Source: Faecalibacterium sp. I3-3-89 (GTDB lineage: Bacteria; Bacillota; Clostridia; Oscillospirales; Ruminococcaceae). Taken from it: a DNA stretch of 64,000 nucleotides. The stretch spans positions 1,240,001-1,304,000 of the forward strand of contig NZ_CP094468.1 in assembly GCF_023347275.1 (NCBI RefSeq), in the 5' to 3' direction. Made by a program: the position numbers and the translations under genes. The notes under the pieces are model-generated. The model did no database searches. It saw only the letters and a list, made by a program, of their open reading frames with translations, and was not told the origin of the DNA. Numbering within the stretch: position 1 is the stretch's first letter; every line of letters starts with the position of its first letter. Positions 34,977 through 43,627 of the stretch are shown piece by piece.

Positions 34977-36151
34977 TTTGGCTTGAACTCAACTCTACTA
35001 AAAGAACCCGACATAGCCGGATCAAGCGTATGCTGTTCCAATCCCATCAAATCCTCAAATGTTTTTTGTTGTGCCGTAAAACAGTTTTCGTTCAGATATT
35101 TCAGCAAATTTCCTTTTTCTATAATTCCATTGTCATCCAGAATCTTTACAGACACCGAAAAAAGAGATGCCGTGGGAACTTCAACCATATCTCCCGGTTC
35201 AAATGTTCGCCATCCACGACTTCCAAGCTGTCTAAACAAATATTGATATTGACTTGGAGATAGTACCTCCAACATATATGCTCTACGAATCATCATCGCA
35301 ATTGAGACATGCCATTTTTCTTTTAGTCTTAAATATTCATTTAAAACTGTTGGATATTGAAGGTCTTTCAAAAACGCTTCTTTGGGCAGTAAAAATGCCG
35401 ATGCAAATTGATTTGCATCTGATTCATTGCTCCGATACTCGGCATCTGCTTGCGATTTTACATCCGAAACAATATGACCGAGTATCCAGTGTCCTAGTTC
35501 GTGAGCCAACGTAAAGTTCAATCTTGCAGGTGTTGTTTTATCTGTATTATATGTTGTGAAATAGAACCTCTTGCTTTCTCCATTATTGGCAAGGACCGGA
35601 ATGTGACTGATTGCGTCCAAATGCCCTACGTTTTCCGAGAAAGAAGTTACCACAATTCCAAGATTTTGTAACAGATAGCTCATATTACGAATGGGCCTAT
35701 CCGATAAGTCCAATTTTTCCCGAATTTTTTTTGCGATTAGTTCCATGTCAGAACACTCTGCTACAGATTTCATACAATCGATCAATTGTTCGGTTGATGG
35801 ATATTCAATATATTCTGCAAAAAAGTCATAAATATATGATTTCAATACATCAATGTTTGTTTGCCGTAGTTTTACGGCTCTTGTCGTGGTTGTAGTTGCT
35901 CTACAATATGCAACTCCGGGACTAAAATTATCGCTGCTACCTTCAAAGAAAAATTTCGGTGGAAATTTCAATTCTTGCGAAATTGCTAATACTTTATCGG
36001 CACTTGGTTTAATTAAACCATTTTCATACTGAGAGACAGTTTGCTTTGTCACCCCTATCTTTTCTGCTAGCTTAGGACTGGAAATATTTTGGATTTCACG
36101 AGCCAATGTCAGCCGCATTCCATTAAACTCGGATGTAACAATGGCACCCAT
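34973..36151 (-). CDS. XRE regulator fused to ImmA/IrrE metallopeptidase
   Basis: This 392-residue protein has an N-terminal helix-turn-helix (about 10-65; KLAEKIGVTKQTVSQYENG) and a zinc peptidase domain with HELGH (H217, E218, H221) and a third ligand region near E243. ImmA-type peptidases cut repressors to switch mobile elements or stress genes; the fused DNA-binding domain suggests it regulates its own operon. It follows the upstream partner gene by three bases. The 3' end lies three bases inside the end of the convergent small gene. The specific substrate is not visible. Confidence 0.88.
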   Translation of the reverse strand: MGAIVTSEFNGMRLTLAREIQNISSPKLAEKIGVTKQTVSQYENGLIKPSADKVLAISQELKFPPKFFFEGSSDNFSPGVAYCRATTTTTRAVKLRQTNIDVLKSYIYDFFAEYIEYPSTEQLIDCMKSVAECSDMELIAKKIREKLDLSDRPIRNMSYLLQNLGIVVTSFSENVGHLDAISHIPVLANNGESKRFYFTTYNTDKTTPARLNFTLAHELGHWILGHIVSDVKSQADAEYRSNESDANQFASAFLLPKEAFLKDLQYPTVLNEYLRLKEKWHVSIAMMIRRAYMLEVLSPSQYQYLFRQLGSRGWRTFEPGDMVEVPTASLFSVSVKILDDNGIIEKGNLLKYLNENCFTAQQKTFEDLMGLEQHTLDPAMSGSFSRVEFKPN

Positions 36152-36154
36152 TTT

Positions 36155-36883
36155 TTACCCATCTTTCCGTACAAATTTTTTCCGCGGTTTGAATTCCGGA
36201 ATACTGTCGATTTGAACGCCATACTCATTACCAGTTTCTTCCTTAAACTTAGTAATTTCATCTTCCGGAACAGCTTCTTTCCAATTCATCGGAATTGCAG
36301 AATCCAAATTCATTTCATCAACGATGCAACCATTTGCATTCAAAATTTCCAATGTACAGCTTCTGATCAATTGAGCTAAATCCAATCGGTACGTTAAAAT
36401 TCCAAATCTCAAGACTTCACCGTCTACTGCTTGCTCCAATTCATCGAAGGGCTTTTCGGCTTTTTGTTGCACAGCTTTATCTTGTCCAAACAGTGACATC
36501 TGCTCATACTGGGGAACCATTTCATTCAAATCTTGATTAGCCGGAAGTCCCGAAAAAACGTAATGCATCTCACCATTCTGCAATTTGACAAGTCTATTGC
36601 GGAAATTTTCTTGGCGAAGAATCATAATGGCTGTTTTGCTGTGAGGATCATATGCCACAGCATACTTCCAGCTTCCAGAGACCATCAAAACCACACGATA
36701 TCCTGCCTTTGTTAAATGTTCATGTTCATTTTGAAAGATATGTGCCCAGCCGTGCTGTCCTTTTCCGTTAGAATACATCAAATCGGCATAGACACCTTCA
36801 TTTTCTTCCATGCCATGGTAGATGCTTTCAACAATCAGTTTTGCCATTGCCATTGCGGAATCTTCAAAAAATGCTTTTTTCAT
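36155..36883 (-). CDS. Partner of the XRE/ImmA protein, unknown family
   Basis: This 242-residue protein starts at ATG 36883 with GGAGG 5 bases upstream; the longer frame to 36937 starts before that site. It begins with a helical segment (FFEDSAMAMAKLIVESIYHG) and has a beta-rich middle (GYRVVLMVSG, YAVAYDPHSKTAIMILRQ). It ends in a basic tail (KPRKKFVRKDG). Its fixed place three bases before the XRE/ImmA gene suggests a two-gene addiction or regulatory pair. I do not recognise the fold. Confidence 0.6.
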   Translation of the reverse strand: MKKAFFEDSAMAMAKLIVESIYHGMEENEGVYADLMYSNGKGQHGWAHIFQNEHEHLTKAGYRVVLMVSGSWKYAVAYDPHSKTAIMILRQENFRNRLVKLQNGEMHYVFSGLPANQDLNEMVPQYEQMSLFGQDKAVQQKAEKPFDELEQAVDGEVLRFGILTYRLDLAQLIRSCTLEILNANGCIVDEMNLDSAIPMNWKEAVPEDEITKFKEETGNEYGVQIDSIPEFKPRKKFVRKDG

Positions 36884-36937
36884 GTGAACCTCCTTCACAG
36901 ATGAAATTATAAGCGGTGGAATTTTCTTATACTTCAT

Positions 36938-36965
36938 ATTTTACATAAATTTTGTAAAAAGTCAA
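36938..36965 (-). promoter_or_regulatory. Promoter of the XRE/ImmA pair
   Basis: On the minus strand TTGACT (36960-36965), a 16-base spacer and TAAAAT (36938-36943), about 55 bases before the first gene. Confidence 0.6.
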
Positions 36966-36996
36966 GTGATCGAATGACGTTTTATGCATTCAAATA

Positions 36997-37034
36997 CAAA
37001 AGCGCAGCACCTCCCAAAAAGTACTGCGCTTTTG
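36997..37034. terminator. Bidirectional terminator
   Basis: CAAAAGCGCAG (36997-37007) pairs perfectly with CTGCGCTTTTG (37024-37034), giving A- and U-runs on both sides. It ends the small gene at 37053 on the minus strand. Confidence 0.75.
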
Positions 37035-37052
37035 TATAATTTGAGCTACCAG

Positions 37053-37304
37053 TTAGTCCTCCAACCCACAGCTCCCGGTCACATTCTTCAAATATTCCTC
37101 CGGGTCACCATTCAAAATCAAATCTGCATAGCCCAGTGGGTCATTGTAGATGAGATAATCCAACTCCGACCTCTGTGCCATAGTCACATCCAACGCATCC
37201 TCGACTCCGGTGCAATTGATGGAAATTTTTCTTCCATCCCGGAGCAGCAGCTCCACACATCCGGTATCCATATTAAACTTGCAAACGCTTTCATCATACT
37301 TCAT
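37053..37304 (-). CDS. Small protein, resembles DUF6061
   Basis: This 83-residue protein reads KYDESVCKFNMDTGCVELLL, then a segment QRSELDYLIYNDPLGYADLIL and a short tail. The second segment is typical of the small DUF6061-type proteins found in Firmicute genomes and mobile elements; no function is known to me. GGAGG lies 8 bases before the ATG. It is a single-gene unit between a tRNA and a terminator. Confidence 0.6.
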   Translation of the reverse strand: MKYDESVCKFNMDTGCVELLLRDGRKISINCTGVEDALDVTMAQRSELDYLIYNDPLGYADLILNGDPEEYLKNVTGSCGLED

Positions 37305-37405
37305 GTTCGTGTCCTCCTGAAATCATGTTGTAGCTTATGTCGGTCAATCTATGATTTCGGATTTCATCTTCCACGGACACCCATATTGAATTTTCCGAAG
37401 AAAAC

Positions 37406-37451
37406 AAATAATCCGAACCCATCTCCTATCGGAAACAAGTTCGGATTATTT
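37406..37451 (-). terminator. Terminator of tRNA-Pro
   Basis: AAATAATCCGAAC (37406-37418) and GTTCGGATTATTT (37439-37451) form a perfect 13-bp stem immediately after the tRNA on the minus strand, followed by TGTTTTC. Confidence 0.75.
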
Positions 37452-37456
37452 TTGTT

Positions 37457-37534
37457 TGGTCCGAGTGGCGAGAATCGAACTCACGGCCTCTTGAACCCCA
37501 TTCAAGCGCGCTACCAAAACTGCGCTACACCCGG
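37457..37534 (-). tRNA. tRNA-Pro (anticodon GGG)
   Basis: The minus strand folds as a tRNA: acceptor CCGGGTG pairs with CACTCGG, the D-arm has GCGC pairs around a T-rich loop, the anticodon stem CTTGA/TCAAG encloses loop ATGGGGT (anticodon GGG), and the T-loop is TTCGATT. The discriminator A and CCA are encoded. The defence island ends near this gene, so the tRNA could be an old integration target, although no duplicated 3' end is visible. Confidence 0.93.
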
Positions 37535-37580
37535 TCATCATCCGGTGCTTTTTTCTGTCGGAGCACCGGCGACATGAGAT

Positions 37581-37609
37581 ATTATACTCAGATATGGAGT
37601 CTTTGTCAA
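37581..37609 (-). promoter_or_regulatory. Consensus promoter of tRNA-Pro
   Basis: On the minus strand TTGACA (37604-37609), a 17-base spacer and TATAAT (37581-37586): a perfect sigma-A promoter. Confidence 0.85.
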
Positions 37610-37695
37610 CGGTTTTTTGAGAATTTTTTGAATTTTTTCGAAAAAAGTATGATTTTCACGGTAATGCGTTGCTTTGCATCGCGCGGGGCAGGGGG

Positions 37696-38541
37696 TCAGA
37701 GCATCTTCAGTGTCAGAACTTCGCTGGTAAGCTCCTGCGCGGTGTTGGCCTGCTCGGGGGAGTCGAGGATGTACCGCAGCACCAGGACCTCGCCTACATA
37801 GAGGACGGCTACCTTGATGGGAATGCTGCCGGAGTCCAGCGGGCTTTCCTGTGCGCCGCAGCGAAGGACGACATCGGCCAGCGATGCGCCGGGGGAGTCC
37901 TCGTAATGGGTCAGAAGGATGATCTTCGCGCCGGCAGCTTTGGCCGTGCGGAGAGTCTCCATCATATCGCGGGTCGCACCCGAGTAGGAGACGAAGAGGA
38001 CAACATCGGCCTCGTTCATCAGGCTGGCGGTCAACAGCTGTAGATGACTGTCGCCGGAGGTGCGGAACTTGGTGGAGAGGCTGGCGAAGCGGGCGCAGAT
38101 GTCGTTGGCCAGCAGCATACTGCCGCCCTGTCCGAAGCAGAAGACCTGCTTGGCCTCCCGGAGCATCCGTGCGGCCTCATCCACGGCCTCGGCAGAGAGG
38201 GCGTTCTGAGTGCCGTTGATGGCGGTAAAGAGACGGGCGCTGGCGTGTTCAAAGAGCGTCTCGGTGGAAGCCCCGGGCTGAAGCTCCCGCTGGCTGGACA
38301 TGGTGCCGGTGGCATTGGCCTGCGCCAGCGCAATGCGCATCTCGTGGTAGCCGTCGAACCCGAGCGCCCGGCAGAACCGGAATACCGTGGCCTCGGCGAC
38401 ATTGCACTCCCGGGCCAGAGAGGAAATGGAAAGATACTGCGCCTCATCGGCGTGCTGTAAGAGGTAGTCGGCCACGGCATGGCCGGATCTCGTCAACTGG
38501 CCCTGCCGCTGCTGCAGCAGTTCCCAAAAATTCGTACCCAT
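37696..38541 (-). CDS. RpiR/MurR-type SIS-domain regulator of the sialic-acid operon
   Basis: This 281-residue regulator has an N-terminal RpiR helix-turn-helix (about 25-75; SISSLARECNVAEATVFRFCRALGF across it) and a C-terminal SIS sugar-phosphate domain (FCFGQGGSMLLANDI, then VLFVSYSGATRDMMETL). Members sense phosphorylated sugars and repress or activate catabolic genes. It is divergent from the sialic-acid transporter operon, so it probably responds to a sialic-acid breakdown product such as ManNAc-6-phosphate (inference). AAGGAG precedes its ATG. Confidence 0.9.
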   Translation of the reverse strand: MGTNFWELLQQRQGQLTRSGHAVADYLLQHADEAQYLSISSLARECNVAEATVFRFCRALGFDGYHEMRIALAQANATGTMSSQRELQPGASTETLFEHASARLFTAINGTQNALSAEAVDEAARMLREAKQVFCFGQGGSMLLANDICARFASLSTKFRTSGDSHLQLLTASLMNEADVVLFVSYSGATRDMMETLRTAKAAGAKIILLTHYEDSPGASLADVVLRCGAQESPLDSGSIPIKVAVLYVGEVLVLRYILDSPEQANTAQELTSEVLTLKML

Positions 38542-38642
38542 AATTTTGCTCCTTCGGTCAGGCGGGCCGCAATGCCCGCAGGCGTCTTACACCTTCTTAT
38601 CGCCCCGTCCGCCGCGCAGGGGAGGGGGACATCTATATAAAA

Positions 38643-38671
38643 AGTATAAAAGAATTTCAGCGGCTTGACAA
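38643..38671 (-). promoter_or_regulatory. Promoter of the rpiR-type regulator
   Basis: On the minus strand TTGTCA (38666-38671), a 17-base spacer and TATACT (38643-38648). Confidence 0.65.
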
Positions 38672-38747
38672 GGGTACCTTTTACCATAATTCAGGCGCAG
38701 ATGCTGTGCAGAGCATCCAAAAATTGAGGAAAAGTAGTACCCATTAC

Positions 38748-38793
38748 TGAAAATAAATTTCAAAAACGAAAAATGAGCGAGAAAATATTTTTC
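38748..38793. promoter_or_regulatory. Possible RpiR operators
   Basis: Two AT-rich near-palindromes lie between the divergent promoters: TGAAAATAAATTTCA (38748-38762) and GAAAATATTTTTC (38781-38793). Such sites suit an RpiR dimer, but no binding data are implied. Confidence 0.35.
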
Positions 38794-38942
38794 CTGTTGA
38801 AAATGACAAACTGCGCAGAGATGATTACAAAATGGCTACAACGACGTATAAAATTGGCGAAAATGGCCAAAAGATAGCTGGTATCCCAGATATTTGTGCG
38901 GAATAGACAAGAAAACTTTCTGAAAATTGTGTATGCAACCGA

Positions 38943-38971
38943 TGGACAAAATGAAAGAGATTTTCTATAAT
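38943..38971 (+). promoter_or_regulatory. Promoter of the nan operon
   Basis: TGGACA (38943-38948), a 17-base spacer and perfect TATAAT (38966-38971), about 60 bases before the binding-protein gene. Confidence 0.75.
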
Positions 38972-39033
38972 AGGGCCAACAAGAGCGGTCTGGGATGAAG
39001 GGCCGCCGATATGATAGGTAAGGAGAACTCATT

Positions 39034-40377
39034 ATGAAGAATGTTATCTCTCGTCGCTCCTTCTTGAAGGCCGTTGGCGCTTTGAGCGCAGCCGGTGCTC
39101 TGGCTGCCTGCGGCGGTAAGCCCGCTTCCACCAGCACTGCAACTTCTGCCGCTGCTTCCACCGCAGCCTCCGGCGCAAGCATCAAGCTGTGGACATACCC
39201 CATCGGCGGCTGGGGCAAGGACGAGACCGTGCAGGAGCTGATCGCCAGCTTCAACGCAAAGTATCCTGACATCAAGGTGGCCGTCGAGTATCTGGACTAT
39301 ACCAACGGCGATGATCAGGTCAACACCGCCATCGAGGGCGGCAGCGCACCCGACCTCATCATGGAAGGCCCCGAGCGTCTGGTGGCCAACTGGGGCGCGA
39401 AGGGCGTCATGGCCCCGCTGAACGACCTGTGGACCGATGATGCCAAGAAGGACATCTACGAGTCCGTCAACTCCGCCTGCCACAACGACAAGGGCGACTA
39501 CTACGAGTACCCCCTGTGCATGACGGCACACTGCATGGCCGTCAACATGACCAAGGTCAAGGAAGTGGGCGCAGACAAGTACATCGACACCGATAAGCAC
39601 ACTTGGAGCACCGAGGGCTTCCTGAACACCGTTGACGCCCTGTACAAGGGCGGCTACGAGAACGTGGCGGCTGTCTACTGCGGCGGTCAGGGCGGCGATC
39701 AGGGCACCCGTGCGATCATCAACAATATGTACGGCGGCACCTTCACCGACGATGCACACACCAAGTACACCGCAGACTCCGCTGAGAACATCAAGGCCAT
39801 CCAGACCCTGTACGACACCGACGGCATCAACTTCGACGCTTCCATCGCAGGCGGCGACGAGATCACCCTGTTCCGCAACGGCACTTTGCAGATGGCTTTC
39901 TGCTGGAACATCGCGCAGCAGCTGAACAGCGACAACAACGACGCCGGCCTGACCAACGACGGCGACGAGATCATGCCGATGGCATTCCCCACTGCAAGCG
40001 GCGACCCGAAGCTCTGCGGCGGCATCTGGGGCTTCGGCATCTTCGACAACGGCGACGAGGCAAAGGTCAAGGCAGCAAAGACCTTTATCGAGTTCATCGC
40101 AGCGGACCCCGATCAGGTCAAGAACAGCGTTCTGGCTTCCACCTACTTCCCGGTCCGTGCCAGCGTGGGCGACATCTACGCCGACAACGCCATCATGAGC
40201 GAGTACACCAAGTTCATGTCCTATCTGGGTGACTATTACCAGATCACTCCGGGCTGGGCAACGGCTCGCACCGAGTGGTGGAATATGCTCCAGCGCGTGG
40301 GCACCGGTGAGGACGTTGCAACTGCTGTTGCCACCTTCGTCGAGAACGCCAACGCAGCCGCAGCGGCCGAAGCATAA
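39034..40377 (+). CDS. ABC transporter sugar-binding lipoprotein (sialic acid)
   Basis: This 447-residue protein begins with SRRSFLKAVGAL and a lipobox LAAC, so Cys26 is the likely lipidated residue. A Ser/Thr/Ala-rich linker (about 29-48) and then a bacterial solute-binding domain type 1 follow. The twin arginine (R7-R8) suggests possible Tat export of a folded lipoprotein. It delivers a sugar to the two permeases that follow, and its neighbours nanA, nanE and nanK make sialic acid the likely ligand. No ATPase gene is present here, so a shared MsmK-type ATPase elsewhere is expected. Confidence 0.88.
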   Translation: MKNVISRRSFLKAVGALSAAGALAACGGKPASTSTATSAAASTAASGASIKLWTYPIGGWGKDETVQELIASFNAKYPDIKVAVEYLDYTNGDDQVNTAIEGGSAPDLIMEGPERLVANWGAKGVMAPLNDLWTDDAKKDIYESVNSACHNDKGDYYEYPLCMTAHCMAVNMTKVKEVGADKYIDTDKHTWSTEGFLNTVDALYKGGYENVAAVYCGGQGGDQGTRAIINNMYGGTFTDDAHTKYTADSAENIKAIQTLYDTDGINFDASIAGGDEITLFRNGTLQMAFCWNIAQQLNSDNNDAGLTNDGDEIMPMAFPTASGDPKLCGGIWGFGIFDNGDEAKVKAAKTFIEFIAADPDQVKNSVLASTYFPVRASVGDIYADNAIMSEYTKFMSYLGDYYQITPGWATARTEWWNMLQRVGTGEDVATAVATFVENANAAAAAEA

Positions 40378-40410
40378 GCGTCCCGTCTGAGGGCAAATCA
40401 GGAAATGCGT

Positions 40411-40450
40411 GCCCCTCCCTCGAACATCCCGGCGAGGGAGGGGCATTTTT
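40411..40450 (+). terminator. Partial terminator after the binding-protein gene
   Basis: GCCCCTCCCTCG (40411-40422) pairs perfectly with CGAGGGAGGGGC (40433-40444), followed by ATTTTT. It would leave the binding-protein mRNA more abundant than that of the permeases, as often seen in ABC operons. Confidence 0.75.
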
Positions 40451-40496
40451 GGGTAAGACACCGCACCCCATCAGAACGAAAGGTTTGGTGATTTCT

Positions 40497-41414
40497 TTGG
40501 CTGCAAAGACAGCAAGGGTCAAAGATCCAAAGCGCAGCGGCGCCTTGGTTCGGCAGGAGACCATCGCTTCCTATCTGTTCCTCCTGCCCAGTCTCATCTT
40601 CTTCCTCGGCTTTGTCATCTACCCTATGATCCTCTGCGTGGTCACGAGCTTTTTTGACTCGACCATGAACCGCGCGGACATCTTCGTGGGTCTTGCGAAC
40701 TATAAAGAGCTGTTCGCTGACCCTATCTTCCGCGGTGCGCTGAAGAACACCTTCATCATCGTGGTCGTCTCGGTGCCTGTGACCTGCGCGTTTTCGCTGT
40801 GGATCAGCTCAGCCATCGTTGACCTGCCTGAGTGGGCGACGAGCCTCTTCCGCTGCGTGTTCTACCTGCCGGTCGTCACCGGCTCGGTGGCCGTCACCGT
40901 CGTGTGGAAGTGGATGTACAACAACTACTACGGCATCTTCAACTATCTGGGCAAGGCCGTGGGACTCATCGACAAGAACATCAACTGGCTGGGCGATGAA
41001 AAGTATGCACTGGGCTGCATCATCCTCATCCTGCTCACCACCTCCGTCGGCCAGCCCATCGTGCTGTATGTTTCTGCGCTGGGCAATGTGGATCAATCCA
41101 TCGTGGAAGCTGCTGAGGTGGACGGCGCAACGGATTTCCAGTGCTTCTGGAAGATCAAGTGGCCCGCCATTATGCCCACCACCCTGTACATTCTGGTCAT
41201 CACCACCATCAACTCCTTCCAGTGCTTCGCGCTGATCCAGCTGCTGACCTCCGGCGGCCCCAACCACAGCACCGATACCATCATGTACTATATCTACTAC
41301 ACCGCGTTCAAGCTCTACCGCTATGGTTACGGCAACGCAATGGGCGTTGTACTGGCCGTTATCATCGCCATCCTGTCGGCTGTCCAGTTCAAGCTTGGCA
41401 GTCAGGATAATTAA
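40497..41414 (+). CDS. ABC transporter permease, sialic-acid uptake (first)
   Basis: This is about a 305-residue permease of the MalF/UgpA type with six hydrophobic segments and the EAA loop EAAEVDGATDFQCFWKIKWP, which contacts the ATPase. The start is uncertain: TTG 40497 with GGTGA 5 bases upstream is used, and a GTG at 40488 is possible. It pairs with the permease that follows and with the binding lipoprotein. The substrate is inferred from operon context. Confidence 0.88.
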   Translation: MAAKTARVKDPKRSGALVRQETIASYLFLLPSLIFFLGFVIYPMILCVVTSFFDSTMNRADIFVGLANYKELFADPIFRGALKNTFIIVVVSVPVTCAFSLWISSAIVDLPEWATSLFRCVFYLPVVTGSVAVTVVWKWMYNNYYGIFNYLGKAVGLIDKNINWLGDEKYALGCIILILLTTSVGQPIVLYVSALGNVDQSIVEAAEVDGATDFQCFWKIKWPAIMPTTLYILVITTINSFQCFALIQLLTSGGPNHSTDTIMYYIYYTAFKLYRYGYGNAMGVVLAVIIAILSAVQFKLGSQDN

Positions 41415-41429
41415 AGGAGGTGCCGGGCA

Positions 41430-42398
41430 ATGACTGCAACTGCAAAAAAACAGAAACCGCTGAAGCGTCACCCCAGCAAGCTGAAAAAGATGAGCGCCTA
41501 CATGATCCTGACCCTCATCCTCATCAGCATCATGGCCGTGCTGTTCGCCTTCCCGCTGTACTGGATCATCACCGGCTCCTTCAAGACCGGCGCGGCTATA
41601 AACTCTACCACCCCTGAGTGGTGGCCCAGTCAGTGGGTGCTGACCAACTACCAGAAGCTTTTCGCCGGCAAGAGCGCACCCCTGTGGCAGCTGGCGGTCC
41701 CGTTCAGCGGCTCGTTCAGCGCGGACGGCGAACCCATCTATTTCTCCATTGGCCCTACGGCCCCGGCAGCCCTGCGCTGGATGATCAACACGGTGTTCAT
41801 GGCCGTCATGTCCATGATCCTCACCTGCATCACCGCAGCAATGGCAGGCTATGCGCTGGCCAAAAAGCGCTTCGTCGGCCGTAAACTGCTCTTCACCCTC
41901 ATCGTCTGCGCGATGGCCCTGCCCAAGCAGGTCATCCTCATCCCGCTGCTGCGTGAGATGAGCTCGCTCAACCTCTACAACACCATCTGGGCCGTCATTT
42001 TCCCCATCGTGGGCTGGCCCTTTGGCGTCTTCCTGATGAAACAGTTCAGTGAGGGCATCCCCACCGAAATGCTGGAGGCGGCCCGCATCGACGGAGCCAG
42101 CGAGGCGCGCACCTTTATCAGCGTCGTGCTGCCGATGGTCAAGCCGGGCATCGGCGCACTGGCCATCTTCACCTTCATCAACAGCTGGAACGACTACTTC
42201 ATGCAGCTCATCATGCTGTCCAGCACCAGCAACCTTACCATCTCGCTGGGCATCGCAAAGCTGCAGGCAGAGAACAGCACCGATTTCGGCCTCATCATGG
42301 CCGGTGCCGCGCTGGCCGCTGTGCCGATCATCATCATCTTCCTCATCTTCCAGAAGTATTTCACCAAGGGCATCGCAATGGGTGCGGTTAAAGGCTAA
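41430..42398 (+). CDS. ABC transporter permease, sialic-acid uptake (second)
   Basis: This 322-residue permease of the MalG/UgpE type has an N-terminal membrane segment (about 25-48), further segments, and the EAA loop EAARIDGASEARTFISVVLP. A strong AAAGGAGGTG precedes its ATG, 15 bases after the first permease gene ends. Residues about 75-105 form an extracellular insertion. Together the permeases make the membrane channel for the binding protein's ligand. Confidence 0.9.
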   Translation: MTATAKKQKPLKRHPSKLKKMSAYMILTLILISIMAVLFAFPLYWIITGSFKTGAAINSTTPEWWPSQWVLTNYQKLFAGKSAPLWQLAVPFSGSFSADGEPIYFSIGPTAPAALRWMINTVFMAVMSMILTCITAAMAGYALAKKRFVGRKLLFTLIVCAMALPKQVILIPLLREMSSLNLYNTIWAVIFPIVGWPFGVFLMKQFSEGIPTEMLEAARIDGASEARTFISVVLPMVKPGIGALAIFTFINSWNDYFMQLIMLSSTSNLTISLGIAKLQAENSTDFGLIMAGAALAAVPIIIIFLIFQKYFTKGIAMGAVKG

Positions 42399-42545
42399 AG
42401 TTGCGACCGCGGCCAGCGGCCGAAACAGGGAGCAACTTTTGGCGCCGCGGTCTGCAAGACGCGAGGCCCGCCCAAGGGCCGAAGCGGATGCAGGGCACCG
42501 CAAGAGGGCACGGATGCCGCTGCCCGTAACCAAAAGCTCACGAGC
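42399..42545. repeat. Structured GC-rich intergenic element
   Basis: Between the permease and nanA is a gene-free GC-rich block with outer arms AGTTGC and GCAACT near its start and further partial stems (for example GCGGATGCAGGG against GGGCACGGATGCCGC). It could be a small repeat element or an attenuating RNA structure. I have no second copy in this window. Confidence 0.4.
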
Positions 42546-42603
42546 TTGAGGCAAAATCGTTTTATCTGTATTTATTACTATTTTTAAAAGAAGGGTTTGG
42601 AAT

Positions 42604-43533
42604 ATGAAAGACATCACCAAATATCAGGGCGTGATCCCGGCCTTCTACGCCTGCTATGACGCAGAGGGCAATATCTCCACCGAGGGCGTCAAGGCGCTGA
42701 CCCGCCACCTCATCGCCAAGGGAGTCAAGGGCGTGTATGTGGGCGGCTCGTCGGGCGAGTGCATCTACCAGCACGTCGATGAGCGCAAGGCTGTCCTCGA
42801 GGCGGTTATGAGCGAAGCTAAGGGCAAACTGACCGTCATCGCACACGTCGGCTGCAACAACACCGCCGACAGCGTCGAGCTGGCCCGTCATGCCGAGAGC
42901 GTGGGTGTGGACGCCATCGCATCCATCCCGCCCATCTACTTCCACCTGCCGGAGTACGCCATCGCCAAGTATTGGAACGATATGTCCGCCGCAGCGCCCA
43001 ACACCGAGTTCGTCATCTACAACATCCCGCAGCTGGCCGGCACCGGCCTGACCATGAGCCTGCTGGGTGAGATGCTCAAGAACCCCAACGTCGTCGCGGT
43101 CAAAAACAGCTCGATGCCCACGCAGGACATCCAGATGTTCAAGGACGCCGGCGTCGCCGCCCGGGGCGAGGGCAGCTTCGTGGTCTTCAACGGCCCCGAT
43201 GAGCAGTTCGTCTCCGGCCGCGTCATCGGCGCAGACGGCGGCATCGGCGGCACCTACGCCGTCATGCCCGAGCTGTATCTGGCTATGAACGACCACATCA
43301 ACAAGGGCGAGATCAAGGAGGCACAGGCCATCCAGTACGACGCCGACCGCATCATCTATAAGATGTGCTCGGCCCACGGCAACCTCTACGCTGTGCAGAA
43401 AGAGATCCTGCGCCGGATGTACGGCCTTGAGCTGGGCGGCGTCCGTGAGCCGATGCCCGGCCTCATCCCGGAGGATGAAGCGGTCATCGCCGAGGCACAG
43501 GCTATGATCGAAGCCGCTATCGCAAAGCTCTGA
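42604..43533 (+). CDS. nanA: N-acetylneuraminate lyase
   Basis: This 309-residue aldolase of the DHDPS/NAL superfamily has GGSSGE near residues 47-52, the conserved Tyr139 in IYNIPQ and the Schiff-base Lys167 in VAVKNSSM. It splits sialic acid into pyruvate and N-acetylmannosamine in the cytosol. The ribosome site AAGGGT is fair. It is the first catabolic gene after the transporter and is followed by an attenuator-like hairpin before nanQ. Confidence 0.93.
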   Translation: MKDITKYQGVIPAFYACYDAEGNISTEGVKALTRHLIAKGVKGVYVGGSSGECIYQHVDERKAVLEAVMSEAKGKLTVIAHVGCNNTADSVELARHAESVGVDAIASIPPIYFHLPEYAIAKYWNDMSAAAPNTEFVIYNIPQLAGTGLTMSLLGEMLKNPNVVAVKNSSMPTQDIQMFKDAGVAARGEGSFVVFNGPDEQFVSGRVIGADGGIGGTYAVMPELYLAMNDHINKGEIKEAQAIQYDADRIIYKMCSAHGNLYAVQKEILRRMYGLELGGVREPMPGLIPEDEAVIAEAQAMIEAAIAKL

Positions 43534-43541
43534 GAAGCCAG

Positions 43542-43589
43542 AAAGCGTCCCCTCTCCGTCTCTTCATGAGGGGAGAGGGCAGACGCTCT
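43542..43589 (+). terminator. Intercistronic hairpin after nanA
   Basis: CCCCTCTCC (43549-43557) with GGGGAGAGG (43570-43578), extended by AGCGTC and GACGCT, then CTTTGTG. It is strong enough for partial termination. Confidence 0.55.
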
Positions 43590-43627
43590 TTGTGCTTGCG
43601 AAAAAAATCAGTTAGGAGAAAATCACC

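Noticed and set aside
17230-37534. Attachment-site duplication of tRNA-Pro
   Set aside because: I looked for a second copy of the tRNA-Pro 3' end near the left edge of the island and saw none.
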